Assembly: GCF_004217115.1 (NCBI RefSeq)
Contig: NZ_SHKN01000001.1
Span: forward strand, 2,359,781 to 2,423,780
Length of the DNA: 64,000 nt
Direction of reading: 5' to 3'
Source of the DNA: Ancylomarina subtilis
GTDB lineage: Bacteria; Bacteroidota; Bacteroidia; Bacteroidales; Marinifilaceae
Shown here: positions 38,955 to 46,877 of the stretch, piece by piece
Position numbering within the stretch: position 1 is the stretch's first letter
Layout: each line of letters begins with the position of its first letter
The notes under the pieces: model-generated
Seen by the model: the letters and a program-made list of their open reading frames with translations, nothing else
Told to the model about the DNA's origin: nothing
Database searches by the model: none
Position numbers and translations under genes: made by a program

Positions 38955-40031
38955 ATGGCATACATTACTTTAGACGTTAAGAAATTAAAAGCAAACTACA
39001 TTTATCTCGATAATCTTTTTTTAAAAAAGAATATTCAGTGGTCAGTCGTAACAAAAATGCTTTGTGGAAATAAAATATTTCTGACAGAACTCTTAAAATT
39101 TGATATCACTCAGATATGTGACTCTCGTGTTTCAAATCTAAAGATGATTAAATCAATCAATCCCAAAATTGAAACTATCTACATTAAACCCCCTGCTAAA
39201 CGGGCTATCTCCAATATCGTTAAATATGCTGATATTAGCATGAACACTGAGTTTGAAACCATAAAATTACTCTCTGATGAAGCCAGAAAGCAAAATAAAA
39301 CTCATAAAATCATTATAATGATTGAACTGGGAGAACTCAGAGAGGGGGTCATGGGAGATGATTTTATCGACTTCTATGAAAGTGTTTTTAATTTAAAAAA
39401 CATCCAGGTCGTTGGAATAGGTGCCAACCTATCGTGCCTTTACGGGGTTTTACCCAACCATGATAAACTCATTCAATTAAGCCTTTATGAACAATTAATT
39501 GAGGCGAAATTTAATAAACACATTCCTTATGTTTCTGGAGGATCTTCGGTAACCATTCCTTTAATCTTTCAAAAACTACTCCCTAAAGGCATCAATCACT
39601 TCAGAGTGGGAGAAACTTTATTTCTTGGAACAGATATATACAATAACACCAAGTTTAAGAAAATGCATTCCAATGTATTTAGTCTTTTTTGTGAGATTAT
39701 TGAATTAACTGAAAAACCAATTGTTCCAATGGGAGAAATGGGAACAAATGTGGAAGGCGAAAGCTTCGAATTTGACCAAAACGATATTGGAGAAACCTCT
39801 TACAGAGCAATTATCGACATAGGACTTCTTGACGTTGAAACCGATCATCTTGAATTAGTTGATAAAAGTCTGGAAATAGCGGGTGCCAGTTCGGATATGA
39901 TTGTAATCGACCTTCACGAAAATAAAAAGAAATACGCCGTCGGGAACTTAATCGAATTTAAATTGGATTATATGGGAATTCTTAGAATTCTAAATTCGAA
40001 ATACATCGACAAGAAAGTTATAAACAACTAA
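38955..40031 (+). CDS. Ornithine-racemase/YhfX-like PLP racemase
   Basis: A 358-residue member of the alanine/ornithine racemase family of fold-type III PLP enzymes. The PLP lysine is likely K34 in VVTKMLCGN. The segments SGGSSVTIP, FRVGETLFLG and the C-terminal IAGASSDMIVIDL resemble ornithine racemase (Orr) and YhfX, not classical Alr. It begins two bases after the stop of the other racemase. Orr makes D-ornithine for clostridial-type ornithine degradation, but the aminomutase and thiolase genes of that pathway are not nearby, so the amino acid remains open. Confidence 0.85.
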   Translation: MAYITLDVKKLKANYIYLDNLFLKKNIQWSVVTKMLCGNKIFLTELLKFDITQICDSRVSNLKMIKSINPKIETIYIKPPAKRAISNIVKYADISMNTEFETIKLLSDEARKQNKTHKIIIMIELGELREGVMGDDFIDFYESVFNLKNIQVVGIGANLSCLYGVLPNHDKLIQLSLYEQLIEAKFNKHIPYVSGGSSVTIPLIFQKLLPKGINHFRVGETLFLGTDIYNNTKFKKMHSNVFSLFCEIIELTEKPIVPMGEMGTNVEGESFEFDQNDIGETSYRAIIDIGLLDVETDHLELVDKSLEIAGASSDMIVIDLHENKKKYAVGNLIEFKLDYMGILRILNSKYIDKKVINN

Positions 40032-40047
40032 CATCAAGGTTTCCTGT

Positions 40048-40074
40048 CCTACCGAATTTACAGCTTTCGGTAGG
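40048..40074 (+). terminator. Inverted repeat closing the racemase operon
   Basis: Perfect 9-bp stem cctaccgaa/ttcggtagg (40048-40056/40066-40074). The tract after it is only weakly T-rich, so terminator function is probable, not certain. Confidence 0.45.
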
Positions 40075-40096
40075 GCAAATTTAAAAAGACTGGACC

Positions 40097-40996
40097 TTAT
40101 TTCTTTTTATGTTGCCAACAATAGCGAGTGCCCGAAGTTGCCTTTCGCTTACAGCGTGACCCGTTTTGAGTCTTACCACAACACTGCCCTGTATAGGGCT
40201 TTGTTTTGCTTATTTCAGCTTGCTTTTTAGCTTTTACCATAGCCATATTATTGCCTTTACAAGGGCCAAAATCCCAATTTTGAGCACTTCGCTGAGCTTC
40301 CAACTTATTCTCTATGCCATCGGGTAATTGTGGGAAGAAATCAACTCCAGTCAACTTTTCAATCTCATCAACACTTACAACAAAACTTGATAGCGGCTGT
40401 TCTGACTTCTTATTCGCCAAAAGGAAGGCTATCATTTCAGCATGACTGCCCTTTTCGCGGAAAATGATTTTATAGTATTTCTCAGGAACAGCAACCCTAT
40501 TTTCCCCAATAAATGGCAAACCGGATTTCAATACACCTCCTGTCACCACATAGATTTTGTCGTAGACTTTTGCCCAATTTCGAACCTGCGTTTCCAAATT
40601 TTTCCAAATCCCACGGTTAAAAGAAGGTTTCTGCGGAGACATATTCGACATGTAGAAACTCTCCGACATGGCGGCAGCAGAAAACCCCATATCAGCCGCA
40701 GGAGCCAGATGTCCCCTGTCGTAACCACTCCCTTTATAATCCTTCAGATTTGCAGAACCTGTTTTAACATCAGGATCGGGTCTGAAATCGTCAACTCGTT
40801 TAATCAAACCCACCGTTTCGTTCGAGCTTAGTTCATAAGCTACCCATTCTGCCTGCTCAAATTTCTCGCTGTAAGAAAGAATATAGTTTTTGTGCTTGAT
40901 AATTTCACCGGTATGAGTAGGCAGGTATTTGTAATCTTGTGAAAATCCCGACAAGGATATCAAAAGAAATAAAGAGAGTAAGATTTTTTTTATCAT
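40097..40996 (-). CDS. Secreted DNA/RNA non-specific endonuclease with C-terminal Cys/His tail
   Basis: A 299-residue exported nuclease: signal peptide (cleavage after LSGFSQ), then the NUC domain with catalytic YDRGHLAPAADM (H96) and the NRGIWKNLE metal-binding segment. Such enzymes cut both DNA and RNA without sequence preference. The last 30 residues form a separate cysteine-rich module (C272, C273, C282, C293, H296) with CWQH, like small zinc-binding tails of DUF5763 type. This tail is not part of the standard nuclease and might bind metal, DNA or the cell surface. It is monocistronic, downstream of tRNA-Leu on the same strand. Confidence 0.9.
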   Translation of the reverse strand: MIKKILLSLFLLISLSGFSQDYKYLPTHTGEIIKHKNYILSYSEKFEQAEWVAYELSSNETVGLIKRVDDFRPDPDVKTGSANLKDYKGSGYDRGHLAPAADMGFSAAAMSESFYMSNMSPQKPSFNRGIWKNLETQVRNWAKVYDKIYVVTGGVLKSGLPFIGENRVAVPEKYYKIIFREKGSHAEMIAFLLANKKSEQPLSSFVVSVDEIEKLTGVDFFPQLPDGIENKLEAQRSAQNWDFGPCKGNNMAMVKAKKQAEISKTKPYTGQCCGKTQNGSRCKRKATSGTRYCWQHKKK

Positions 40997-41016
40997 CGGA
41001 ATTAAATTTTAGACAT

Positions 41017-41047
41017 AAAAAAATCCTCTTGATTTCTCAAGAGGATT
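41017..41047 (-). terminator. Terminator of tRNA-Leu
   Basis: Perfect 11-bp stem 41022-41032/41037-41047 with a 4-base loop and, on the minus strand, a run of T. It starts 8 bases after the tRNA 3' end. Confidence 0.85.
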
Positions 41048-41054
41048 ATCGCGG

Positions 41055-41136
41055 TACCCAGGGCCGGGATCGAACCGGCACGGGTTGCCCCACTGGTGTT
41101 TGAGACCAGCGCGTCTACCAATTCCGCCACCTGGGC
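41055..41136 (-). tRNA. tRNA-Leu (anticodon CAA)
   Basis: An 82-base cloverleaf: acceptor stem GCCCAGG/CCTGGGT, D arm GGCGGAATTGGTAGACGC, anticodon stem CTGGT/ACCAG with loop CTCAAAC giving anticodon CAA, a long class II variable arm (GGGGCAACCCGTG region), and T arm with GTTCGATCC. The discriminator is A, and CCA is not encoded. It reads UUG leucine codons. Confidence 0.96.
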
Positions 41137-41155
41137 ATTGCTTTTGATTGCGATG

Positions 41156-41186
41156 CAAATGTATGGAAATGTTTCATTCCTGCAAA
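41156..41186 (-). promoter_or_regulatory. Promoter of tRNA-Leu (TTTG-N19-TACATTTG)
   Basis: Minus-strand exact TTTG (41183-41186) and TAnnTTTG (41156-41163) with a 19-base spacer, 19 bases upstream of the mature tRNA 5' end. Confidence 0.7.
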
Positions 41187-41353
41187 ACAAATAGAGGCTT
41201 TTTTTTAATAAAAAAACGCACAAAAAACAGGCTTTACAGGTACTTCTCTGACTTTCATTATTCTATAAATCGTCTGCCTAATAAAAATAACACCTTTTTT
41301 CTTAATCTTTTCTTCAACCTAAGCTCACTGAAACCTAATTTTGATTTTTAAGG

Positions 41354-41388
41354 ACAAAAAAAGAGGCATCCTCAAAGGATGCCTCTTT
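41354..41388 (-). terminator. Terminator of the glycyl-tRNA synthetase gene
   Basis: Stem of about 12 bp (41360-41372/41376-41387) with a short loop, followed on the minus strand by a T-run. It lies 21 bases after the glyRS stop. Confidence 0.88.
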
Positions 41389-41408
41389 CAATATATAGCT
41401 TGAAAAGT

Positions 41409-42962
41409 TTATTTCAACTTTTTAAATAGCTCTTTCATGCTCACTTCTGATTTGATGATCTCGTATAGTTTTGAGATCTCTACACGCTCTTGAGCCATTG
41501 TATCACGGTAACGAAGTGTTACGGTGTTATCTTCTAATGACTGGTGGTCCAGAGTCACACAGAAAGGCGTTCCAATAGCATCCTGACGACGGTAACGCTT
41601 CCCGATCGAGTCTTTCTCATCGTACTGACAGTTAAAATCGAATTTCAAGTCGTTGATAATCTCACGAGCTTTATCAGGCAAACCATCTTTCTTAACCAAT
41701 GGCATCACACACAATTTCACTGGAGCTAATGCTGGTGGCAATTTCAATACCACACGCTCGTCAACCTTACCATCTTCTTTCTCAATTTTCTCTTCCTGGT
41801 AAGCTTCCGACATAATCTGAAGGAACATACGGTCAACTCCAATTGAAGTTTCAACTACATATGGTACGTAGCTCTTGTTCAATTCCGGATCAAAATATTG
41901 GATTTTCTTACCTGAAAATTCCTGGTGCTGTTTCAAATCAAAATCCGTACGAGAGTGGATTCCCTCTACCTCTTTAAATCCGAATGGGAATTTAAATTCA
42001 ACATCAGTCGCTGCATTGGCATAATGAGCCAACTTATCGTGATCGTGGAAACGGTATTTATCCTCACCAAAACCAAGCGCTCTGTGCCAGCTCATACGAG
42101 TCTCTTTCCAGGCATTGAACCATTTCATCTCTTCACCCGGACGAACAAAGAATTGAAGCTCCATTTGTTCGAACTCACGCATACGGAAAATGAACTGACG
42201 GGCAACAATCTCGTTACGGAAAGCTTTCCCAATTTGCGCAATTCCGAAAGGAATCTTCATACGACCTGTTTTCTGAACATTCAGGTAGTTTACGAAAATA
42301 CCCTGAGCCGTTTCAGGACGAAGGTAAATCTTACTACTACCATCAGCAGTAGATCCCATATCGGTTGAGAACATCAAGTTAAACTGGCGAACATCCGTCC
42401 AGTTCTTAGTTCCCGAAATAGGACAAGCAATTTCATTATCGATGATAATTTGCTTCAAATCTTCCAAATCGTTCTTGTCTAATGCCTCAACAAAACGCGC
42501 ATGAACAGCGTCCATTTTCTCTTTATTAGCCAACACACGAGGGTTAGTCGAACGGAATTGAGCCTCATCGAAACTCTCACCAAACTTTTTCTTAGCCTTG
42601 GCAACTTCCTTATCCATTTTAGCCTCGAACTTAGCCAATAGATCTTCGATCAAAACATCTGCTCTATAACGCTTCTTAGAGTCCTTATTGTCAATCAAAG
42701 GATCGTTAAAAGCATCTACGTGTCCCGATGCTTTCCAAATGGTAGGGTGCATAAAAATAGCAGAATCAATCCCTACTACATTTTCGTGTAGTTTTACCAT
42801 TGAATCCCACCAATACTTTTTAATGTTGTTTTTAAGTTCAACACCCAATTGTGCGTAATCGTAAACCGCAGATAAACCATCATAAATTTCTGATGATTGA
42901 AATACGAATCCGTATTCTTTACAATGAGCTACCAGTTTTTTGAAAACATCTTCCTGAGCCAT
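41409..42962 (-). CDS. glyQS: Glycine--tRNA ligase (single-chain alpha2 type)
   Basis: A 517-residue class II synthetase that charges tRNA-Gly. The N-terminal VFKKLVAHCKEYGFVFQSSEIYDGL, the motif 2 region FRNEIVARQFIFRMREFEQME and motif 3 (ETSIGVDRMFLQIM) are present, with the anticodon-binding domain at the C-terminus (about residues 415-515). This is the eukaryote/archaea-like homodimer form rather than the alpha2beta2 enzyme. It is monocistronic with a strong promoter and terminator. Confidence 0.96.
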   Translation of the reverse strand: MAQEDVFKKLVAHCKEYGFVFQSSEIYDGLSAVYDYAQLGVELKNNIKKYWWDSMVKLHENVVGIDSAIFMHPTIWKASGHVDAFNDPLIDNKDSKKRYRADVLIEDLLAKFEAKMDKEVAKAKKKFGESFDEAQFRSTNPRVLANKEKMDAVHARFVEALDKNDLEDLKQIIIDNEIACPISGTKNWTDVRQFNLMFSTDMGSTADGSSKIYLRPETAQGIFVNYLNVQKTGRMKIPFGIAQIGKAFRNEIVARQFIFRMREFEQMELQFFVRPGEEMKWFNAWKETRMSWHRALGFGEDKYRFHDHDKLAHYANAATDVEFKFPFGFKEVEGIHSRTDFDLKQHQEFSGKKIQYFDPELNKSYVPYVVETSIGVDRMFLQIMSEAYQEEKIEKEDGKVDERVVLKLPPALAPVKLCVMPLVKKDGLPDKAREIINDLKFDFNCQYDEKDSIGKRYRRQDAIGTPFCVTLDHQSLEDNTVTLRYRDTMAQERVEISKLYEIIKSEVSMKELFKKLK

Positions 42963-43002
42963 AGTTTTTTATTTAGATTTTATTTTTTTCTGAAATTGGA
43001 CA

Positions 43003-43034
43003 CAAAAGTAACCGTTCATAATGGAAGGAACAAA
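43003..43034 (-). promoter_or_regulatory. Promoter of glyRS (TTTG-N20-TACTTTTG)
   Basis: Minus-strand exact TTTG (43031-43034) and exact TAnnTTTG (43003-43010) with a 20-base spacer, about 40 bases before the ATG at 42962. Confidence 0.7.
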
Positions 43035-43079
43035 TTCTAACCCACAAGGAGCAATTAAATCATTCTGTCTAAAAATAAA

Positions 43080-43325
43080 TTAGTCGTCTATTTCCTCAAA
43101 ATCGACATAGTCGCCTACATTCTTTGTATCGTGCTTTTCTTTATGTGTCGTATTTTTTTCAACAGTTACTTCACCTTCAGGTTTTTGTTGATACTGTTGC
43201 TGTTGTTGATTATTCTGCATCTTATCAAAAGTTTTCTTCACAATAACAGGGAAGAAAGCTTTAAACAAAAATTTAAAAAGGTAATATATAACTCCTATAA
43301 CTAATATGAATCTTAATAGTGCCAT
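43080..43325 (-). CDS. DUF4834 small membrane protein
   Basis: An 81-residue protein with one N-terminal membrane helix (about residues 4-27), a Gln-rich linker (NNQQQQQYQQ) and an acidic end (GDYVDFEEIDD). This arrangement matches DUF4834, a small family restricted mainly to Bacteroidota. No function is known. It is alone on its strand, with a -7-like element (TATCTTTG) at 43462-43469. Confidence 0.75.
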   Translation of the reverse strand: MALLRFILVIGVIYYLFKFLFKAFFPVIVKKTFDKMQNNQQQQQYQQKPEGEVTVEKNTTHKEKHDTKNVGDYVDFEEIDD

Positions 43326-43479
43326 ATGAATTTACTTGTAATTTATAATTCGAATCTCTGATCCACTCAGATAAAAACAGATAATAAAAAACAACCGTCA
43401 AGCGGTTTTTCGATCTGCCCAATATCCTTTTAACTTGTACACCAATTTTTTTGATCAGATGCAAAGATAAGGATTTCTG

Positions 43480-43516
43480 CAAATAAAAAGAGCCTGTCGC
43501 AAAGGACAAGCTCTTT
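43480..43516 (-). terminator. Terminator of the DUF5723 gene unit
   Basis: Twelve-base stem with one mismatch (43487-43498/43505-43516), then a T-rich tract on the minus strand, 22 bases past the stop. Confidence 0.7.
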
Positions 43517-43537
43517 ATTAGAATATTAGAGTCAAAA

Positions 43538-45052
43538 TTACTCTTCTAATTCTTTCTTTTTCTCTTTAGCCTTTTTCTCATTGAGCTTTTGCATATGCTC
43601 ATAAATCAAATCTTCCTGAATCTTACAAACATCTTTCTTTTGAGACTTTTTTCTACACCCAAACATCAAATTCATCCCGAATCTAAAATTAGCCGTTTGA
43701 GCCGTATTAGGATTCATCGCAAGTAAATTGTCACTTACAGCATAAATCTGAAAAGGGCCTAATTTTGCTGCAATACCAGCACCAACATTATTGTATGAGT
43801 TATTTACCATAGAATAGCTAACTGATGCAGAGAAGTTACGAATCACTCTTGTATTCGCCGATAATGTCAAAGATGGACGAAGTTTCCCATTATAAATTTC
43901 GGTACGACTCACAGCACCCACATTCATGCGTTCGTTAAGTTTATAACTTCCGCCCAAATATACCTTGGTTGGCAAAGCCTTTGAATAAGAGCCTGCATTG
44001 TCTCTAAATCGGAATGCATCAGCAATAGAATCGGTCAAATCCTCCATCACGTCTCCAATCTCTCGGTAGTTGGGATCTTTTGAATTTCCTGATTGCGACC
44101 AATCGCCACCTTGCCAATCAAAACTCGCATCCTGATACAATTCGTAAGTATCGTTCCACTTAATACCACCAATATCCAAAATACTGGCATAAAAAGTTGT
44201 TTTTTCATCGAACTGATAAGTTGCTCCTAAATCGAAAGCAAAGCCCTTATTGTTTGTTCCTGAAAAGAAGGTGCCATCCAAATCATCATCCAAAACATCA
44301 ATATCATCAATATAATTTGTGCCATCAGGATCTGTTTTTTCTGTAATATCTAAAGGCATAGACACTTTCATCAACTGCTTGGAATGCAAACGAACCAAAT
44401 CCCCAGATTCAGATGTGTACACCGATAGGTCTGATTCATCCATATGCATATTGGCCACACCAAAAAGCATTTTGGCTTTTACACCCACAGTCAATTTCTC
44501 TGTTACTTGCTTTGAAACTCCTAAAGCCACTTCATGATAAGCCGTTCCTTCTAAACCTAAAGCGCCTAAGTCGGCAGTACGCCCCATGTAATTTGCATTC
44601 CCATTTTTAAGAAATGAGACCAAACCTTTATCAAAACCCAATCGGGTATCCACTTTTGAACTCATATCAAGAGTGAAGAACATTTTCTTAGCACGTATTC
44701 CCAATGAAAAGAAAGTATAGTCGAACTGATTGGTAATGGTATTGGTTGACTGCAGTGCATCATGAAAACTATTGATATCAACTACCAAAGAATCTTTCTG
44801 TAAACCGGTTCCATCCTTAATGATATCATTATAAGTGAAACCATTATTAGCGTAGTTCAAATAAATTGAACTCATCCCCGGGAAACCTAGAAAAACCTTA
44901 CATTCGGGTTGGATAGCCGGATTCAACTGATTGCTTTGCGGTACATTCTGCATCAGATACAGCGTATTATTCATTTTTTGCGCTGAAAGCAAGTTGCTCA
45001 TGAATAATCCGACAAATAACAACAGGCTATATTTTAATCTTGTTTTGTACAT
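43538..45052 (-). CDS. DUF5723 outer-membrane beta-barrel protein
   Basis: A 504-residue exported protein: signal peptide ending LLSAQ, then MNNTLYLMQNVPQSNQLNPAIQP split over the mature N-terminus, which is characteristic of DUF5723. The remainder shows many amphipathic strands (for example KTFYASILDIGGIKWND and SASVSYSMVNNSYNNVGAG), like FadL-type or PorV-like barrels, and a Lys/Glu-rich C-terminal tail. It is preceded by a putative lipoprotein gene 18 bases upstream, and the two probably form one operon and a surface complex. The function is unknown. Confidence 0.78.
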   Translation of the reverse strand: MYKTRLKYSLLLFVGLFMSNLLSAQKMNNTLYLMQNVPQSNQLNPAIQPECKVFLGFPGMSSIYLNYANNGFTYNDIIKDGTGLQKDSLVVDINSFHDALQSTNTITNQFDYTFFSLGIRAKKMFFTLDMSSKVDTRLGFDKGLVSFLKNGNANYMGRTADLGALGLEGTAYHEVALGVSKQVTEKLTVGVKAKMLFGVANMHMDESDLSVYTSESGDLVRLHSKQLMKVSMPLDITEKTDPDGTNYIDDIDVLDDDLDGTFFSGTNNKGFAFDLGATYQFDEKTTFYASILDIGGIKWNDTYELYQDASFDWQGGDWSQSGNSKDPNYREIGDVMEDLTDSIADAFRFRDNAGSYSKALPTKVYLGGSYKLNERMNVGAVSRTEIYNGKLRPSLTLSANTRVIRNFSASVSYSMVNNSYNNVGAGIAAKLGPFQIYAVSDNLLAMNPNTAQTANFRFGMNLMFGCRKKSQKKDVCKIQEDLIYEHMQKLNEKKAKEKKKELEE

Positions 45053-45070
45053 CTGTATAAAAGCTATGGG

Positions 45071-46738
45071 TTATTTAGATAGATCGACTTGTGCATTTAC
45101 CGAAATCGAAAACTTCAATTTATCCGATCCTTTAAGTTTAACGGACTGTTTTCCTTCATCGTAGGTACTCACAGCTGCCTTGATAATAATATTCTCAGTA
45201 TCGTTCAAACTCTTTATTTGATCTTCGGTTAATTCAATTGTATTCACAACTTCTTTTACTGTAGAAGGATCAACTTCACCGGTAGCTGTTACACCAGCAG
45301 CATTTATAATACTTTCATTAGAGATTGTAGAAAGTACTGTGTAGCTGGCATCCGTTAAAAATATATTCTCAATCTTCACATCTAAAGGCAAGCCATTTTC
45401 CGATGTGATAATCAAGGCCGCTTTTACAATTTTTTCAGCATCACTAATATCAACTTCGTCAATGGTATCGGAAATACTTAAATTATCTGCTTTAAAATCC
45501 ATTGGAATATCCATTTCCAAGTCTGCAGAAATAGATGAAGTTCCTGAAATGATGTTGATATTATTCCCGGCTGCTAGAGGATTATATCTCGTCCCATCTA
45601 AATTTCGATTAATCCGAACCGAACCTGAATAAGTAATGTTTCCAGATGGTGGCAATGCCATAAAAGGAACAATCTGAGAATTATCCTTATCGTACATGAT
45701 TGATGCCTCGATCCCTGCTAAAACCTCAGCTTCATTTGTAGGATAAGCTGGCAATTGATCCTCAGGATCAAGGCTTAAAGTAGCTCCATCAGAGTTTGAG
45801 CCTGTCATATTAGCCGAAACTAAAAATGGAACCCCAACTGTATTATTGAATTTAAGACTAATCCGAGGATCTGCAAAAGTGAAATTTCCGTCAATATCAT
45901 CCCAAAAGTCAACGCCCATATCGATATCGCCAGATCCAACATCAATGGTCTGATCGCCAAAGTCACCTTTAGCCAATTTGAATACTAATCCACCAAACTG
46001 GTAACCAATCTCAAGATCGTTTCCATTACTCCTAATTGTACCAGAGCCATCTGCAAGAATCGTTACTCCAAAACTAATATGTAAGGTATTATTAACTGAA
46101 GGGCTTGGAAAAGTAAATTCTAAATCGGTCAAGTCCCAATCTATAACCTGAGCATTCGCATTAGGTGAAATATCAAAATCCTTACTAAGAGGACTTGCCC
46201 CAGCAACACTGCCTTCTTCCAAAGTTACATTAAGCTTAATAGCTTTATCAACAGGATTTGATACCGTGAAACTCACCTTAGTATCCAGCTTTAATTTAGT
46301 CAGAATAATATCTGTCTCATCAGCTTTAATATTAAACCCTTTTGTTGAAGACGCGAGAGTCGCATCAGAAGTAAAAGGAACAGCGACAGTTGGATAGCTA
46401 GACATATCGAATGTCGTGGAGTAAGGATCCTGATCTGGAAAGGTTAAAACCTCATCCGTACCATAACTAAAGATATCTTTCTCAGTATACTTAATATGAA
46501 TTAAACCATCATCACCAAGAACAATGGTTTGATCTGCTTCGAGTTCCTCATGCTGATTCAGAAGATACCAAAGACTATACTCGCCATATCCAATCGGGGC
46601 AACAAAATTAGGTTGCCAATCTACTTTATCAGATAATCTATCGAAATCATAATCATCAGAATCGACGCATGATTTAAAAGGCATAGTCAAGAAACAAAAC
46701 AAGACCAGCAAAATGGGGATTCTAATTTCTCTTTTCAT
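45071..46738 (-). CDS. Putative surface lipoprotein, beta-rich
   Basis: A 555-residue exported protein. The N-terminus MKREIRIPILLVLFCFLTMP precedes FKSC, so Cys24 is a likely lipidation site although the lipobox is atypical. The acidic residues directly after the cysteine (VDSDDYDFD) resemble the surface export signal used for Bacteroidota lipoproteins. The mature part is beta-rich with repeated N/D/S strands, as in fibre or adhesin-like domains. It is the first gene of a unit with the DUF5723 barrel. I do not recognise a named family. Confidence 0.6.
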   Translation of the reverse strand: MKREIRIPILLVLFCFLTMPFKSCVDSDDYDFDRLSDKVDWQPNFVAPIGYGEYSLWYLLNQHEELEADQTIVLGDDGLIHIKYTEKDIFSYGTDEVLTFPDQDPYSTTFDMSSYPTVAVPFTSDATLASSTKGFNIKADETDIILTKLKLDTKVSFTVSNPVDKAIKLNVTLEEGSVAGASPLSKDFDISPNANAQVIDWDLTDLEFTFPSPSVNNTLHISFGVTILADGSGTIRSNGNDLEIGYQFGGLVFKLAKGDFGDQTIDVGSGDIDMGVDFWDDIDGNFTFADPRISLKFNNTVGVPFLVSANMTGSNSDGATLSLDPEDQLPAYPTNEAEVLAGIEASIMYDKDNSQIVPFMALPPSGNITYSGSVRINRNLDGTRYNPLAAGNNINIISGTSSISADLEMDIPMDFKADNLSISDTIDEVDISDAEKIVKAALIITSENGLPLDVKIENIFLTDASYTVLSTISNESIINAAGVTATGEVDPSTVKEVVNTIELTEDQIKSLNDTENIIIKAAVSTYDEGKQSVKLKGSDKLKFSISVNAQVDLSK

Positions 46739-46791
46739 TATACAATGGTTTTATGTGGTGATTACATGTTTTAATACAATCTAAGAATCAG

Positions 46792-46823
46792 CAAATCTAC
46801 TCATCCTTTTTCTAAAAAAACAA
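46792..46823 (-). promoter_or_regulatory. Promoter of the lipoprotein/DUF5723 unit (TTG-N21-TAGATTTG)
   Basis: Minus-strand exact TAnnTTTG (46792-46799) with TTG (46821-46823) 21 bases upstream, 54 bases before the start codon. Confidence 0.55.
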
Positions 46824-46877
46824 CATCCCAGCCAATTAACTCACATCCGAAAACAAGCTTTTTGTCATAAAAAAACA

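Noticed and set aside
41002-41223. 73-codon minus-strand reading frame covering the tRNA-Leu region
   Set aside because: Its central residues are a translation of the tRNA-Leu gene, which is clearly the functional feature.
43273-43509. 78-codon minus-strand frame upstream of DUF4834
   Set aside because: Overlaps DUF4834 in another frame and includes the terminator of the next unit.
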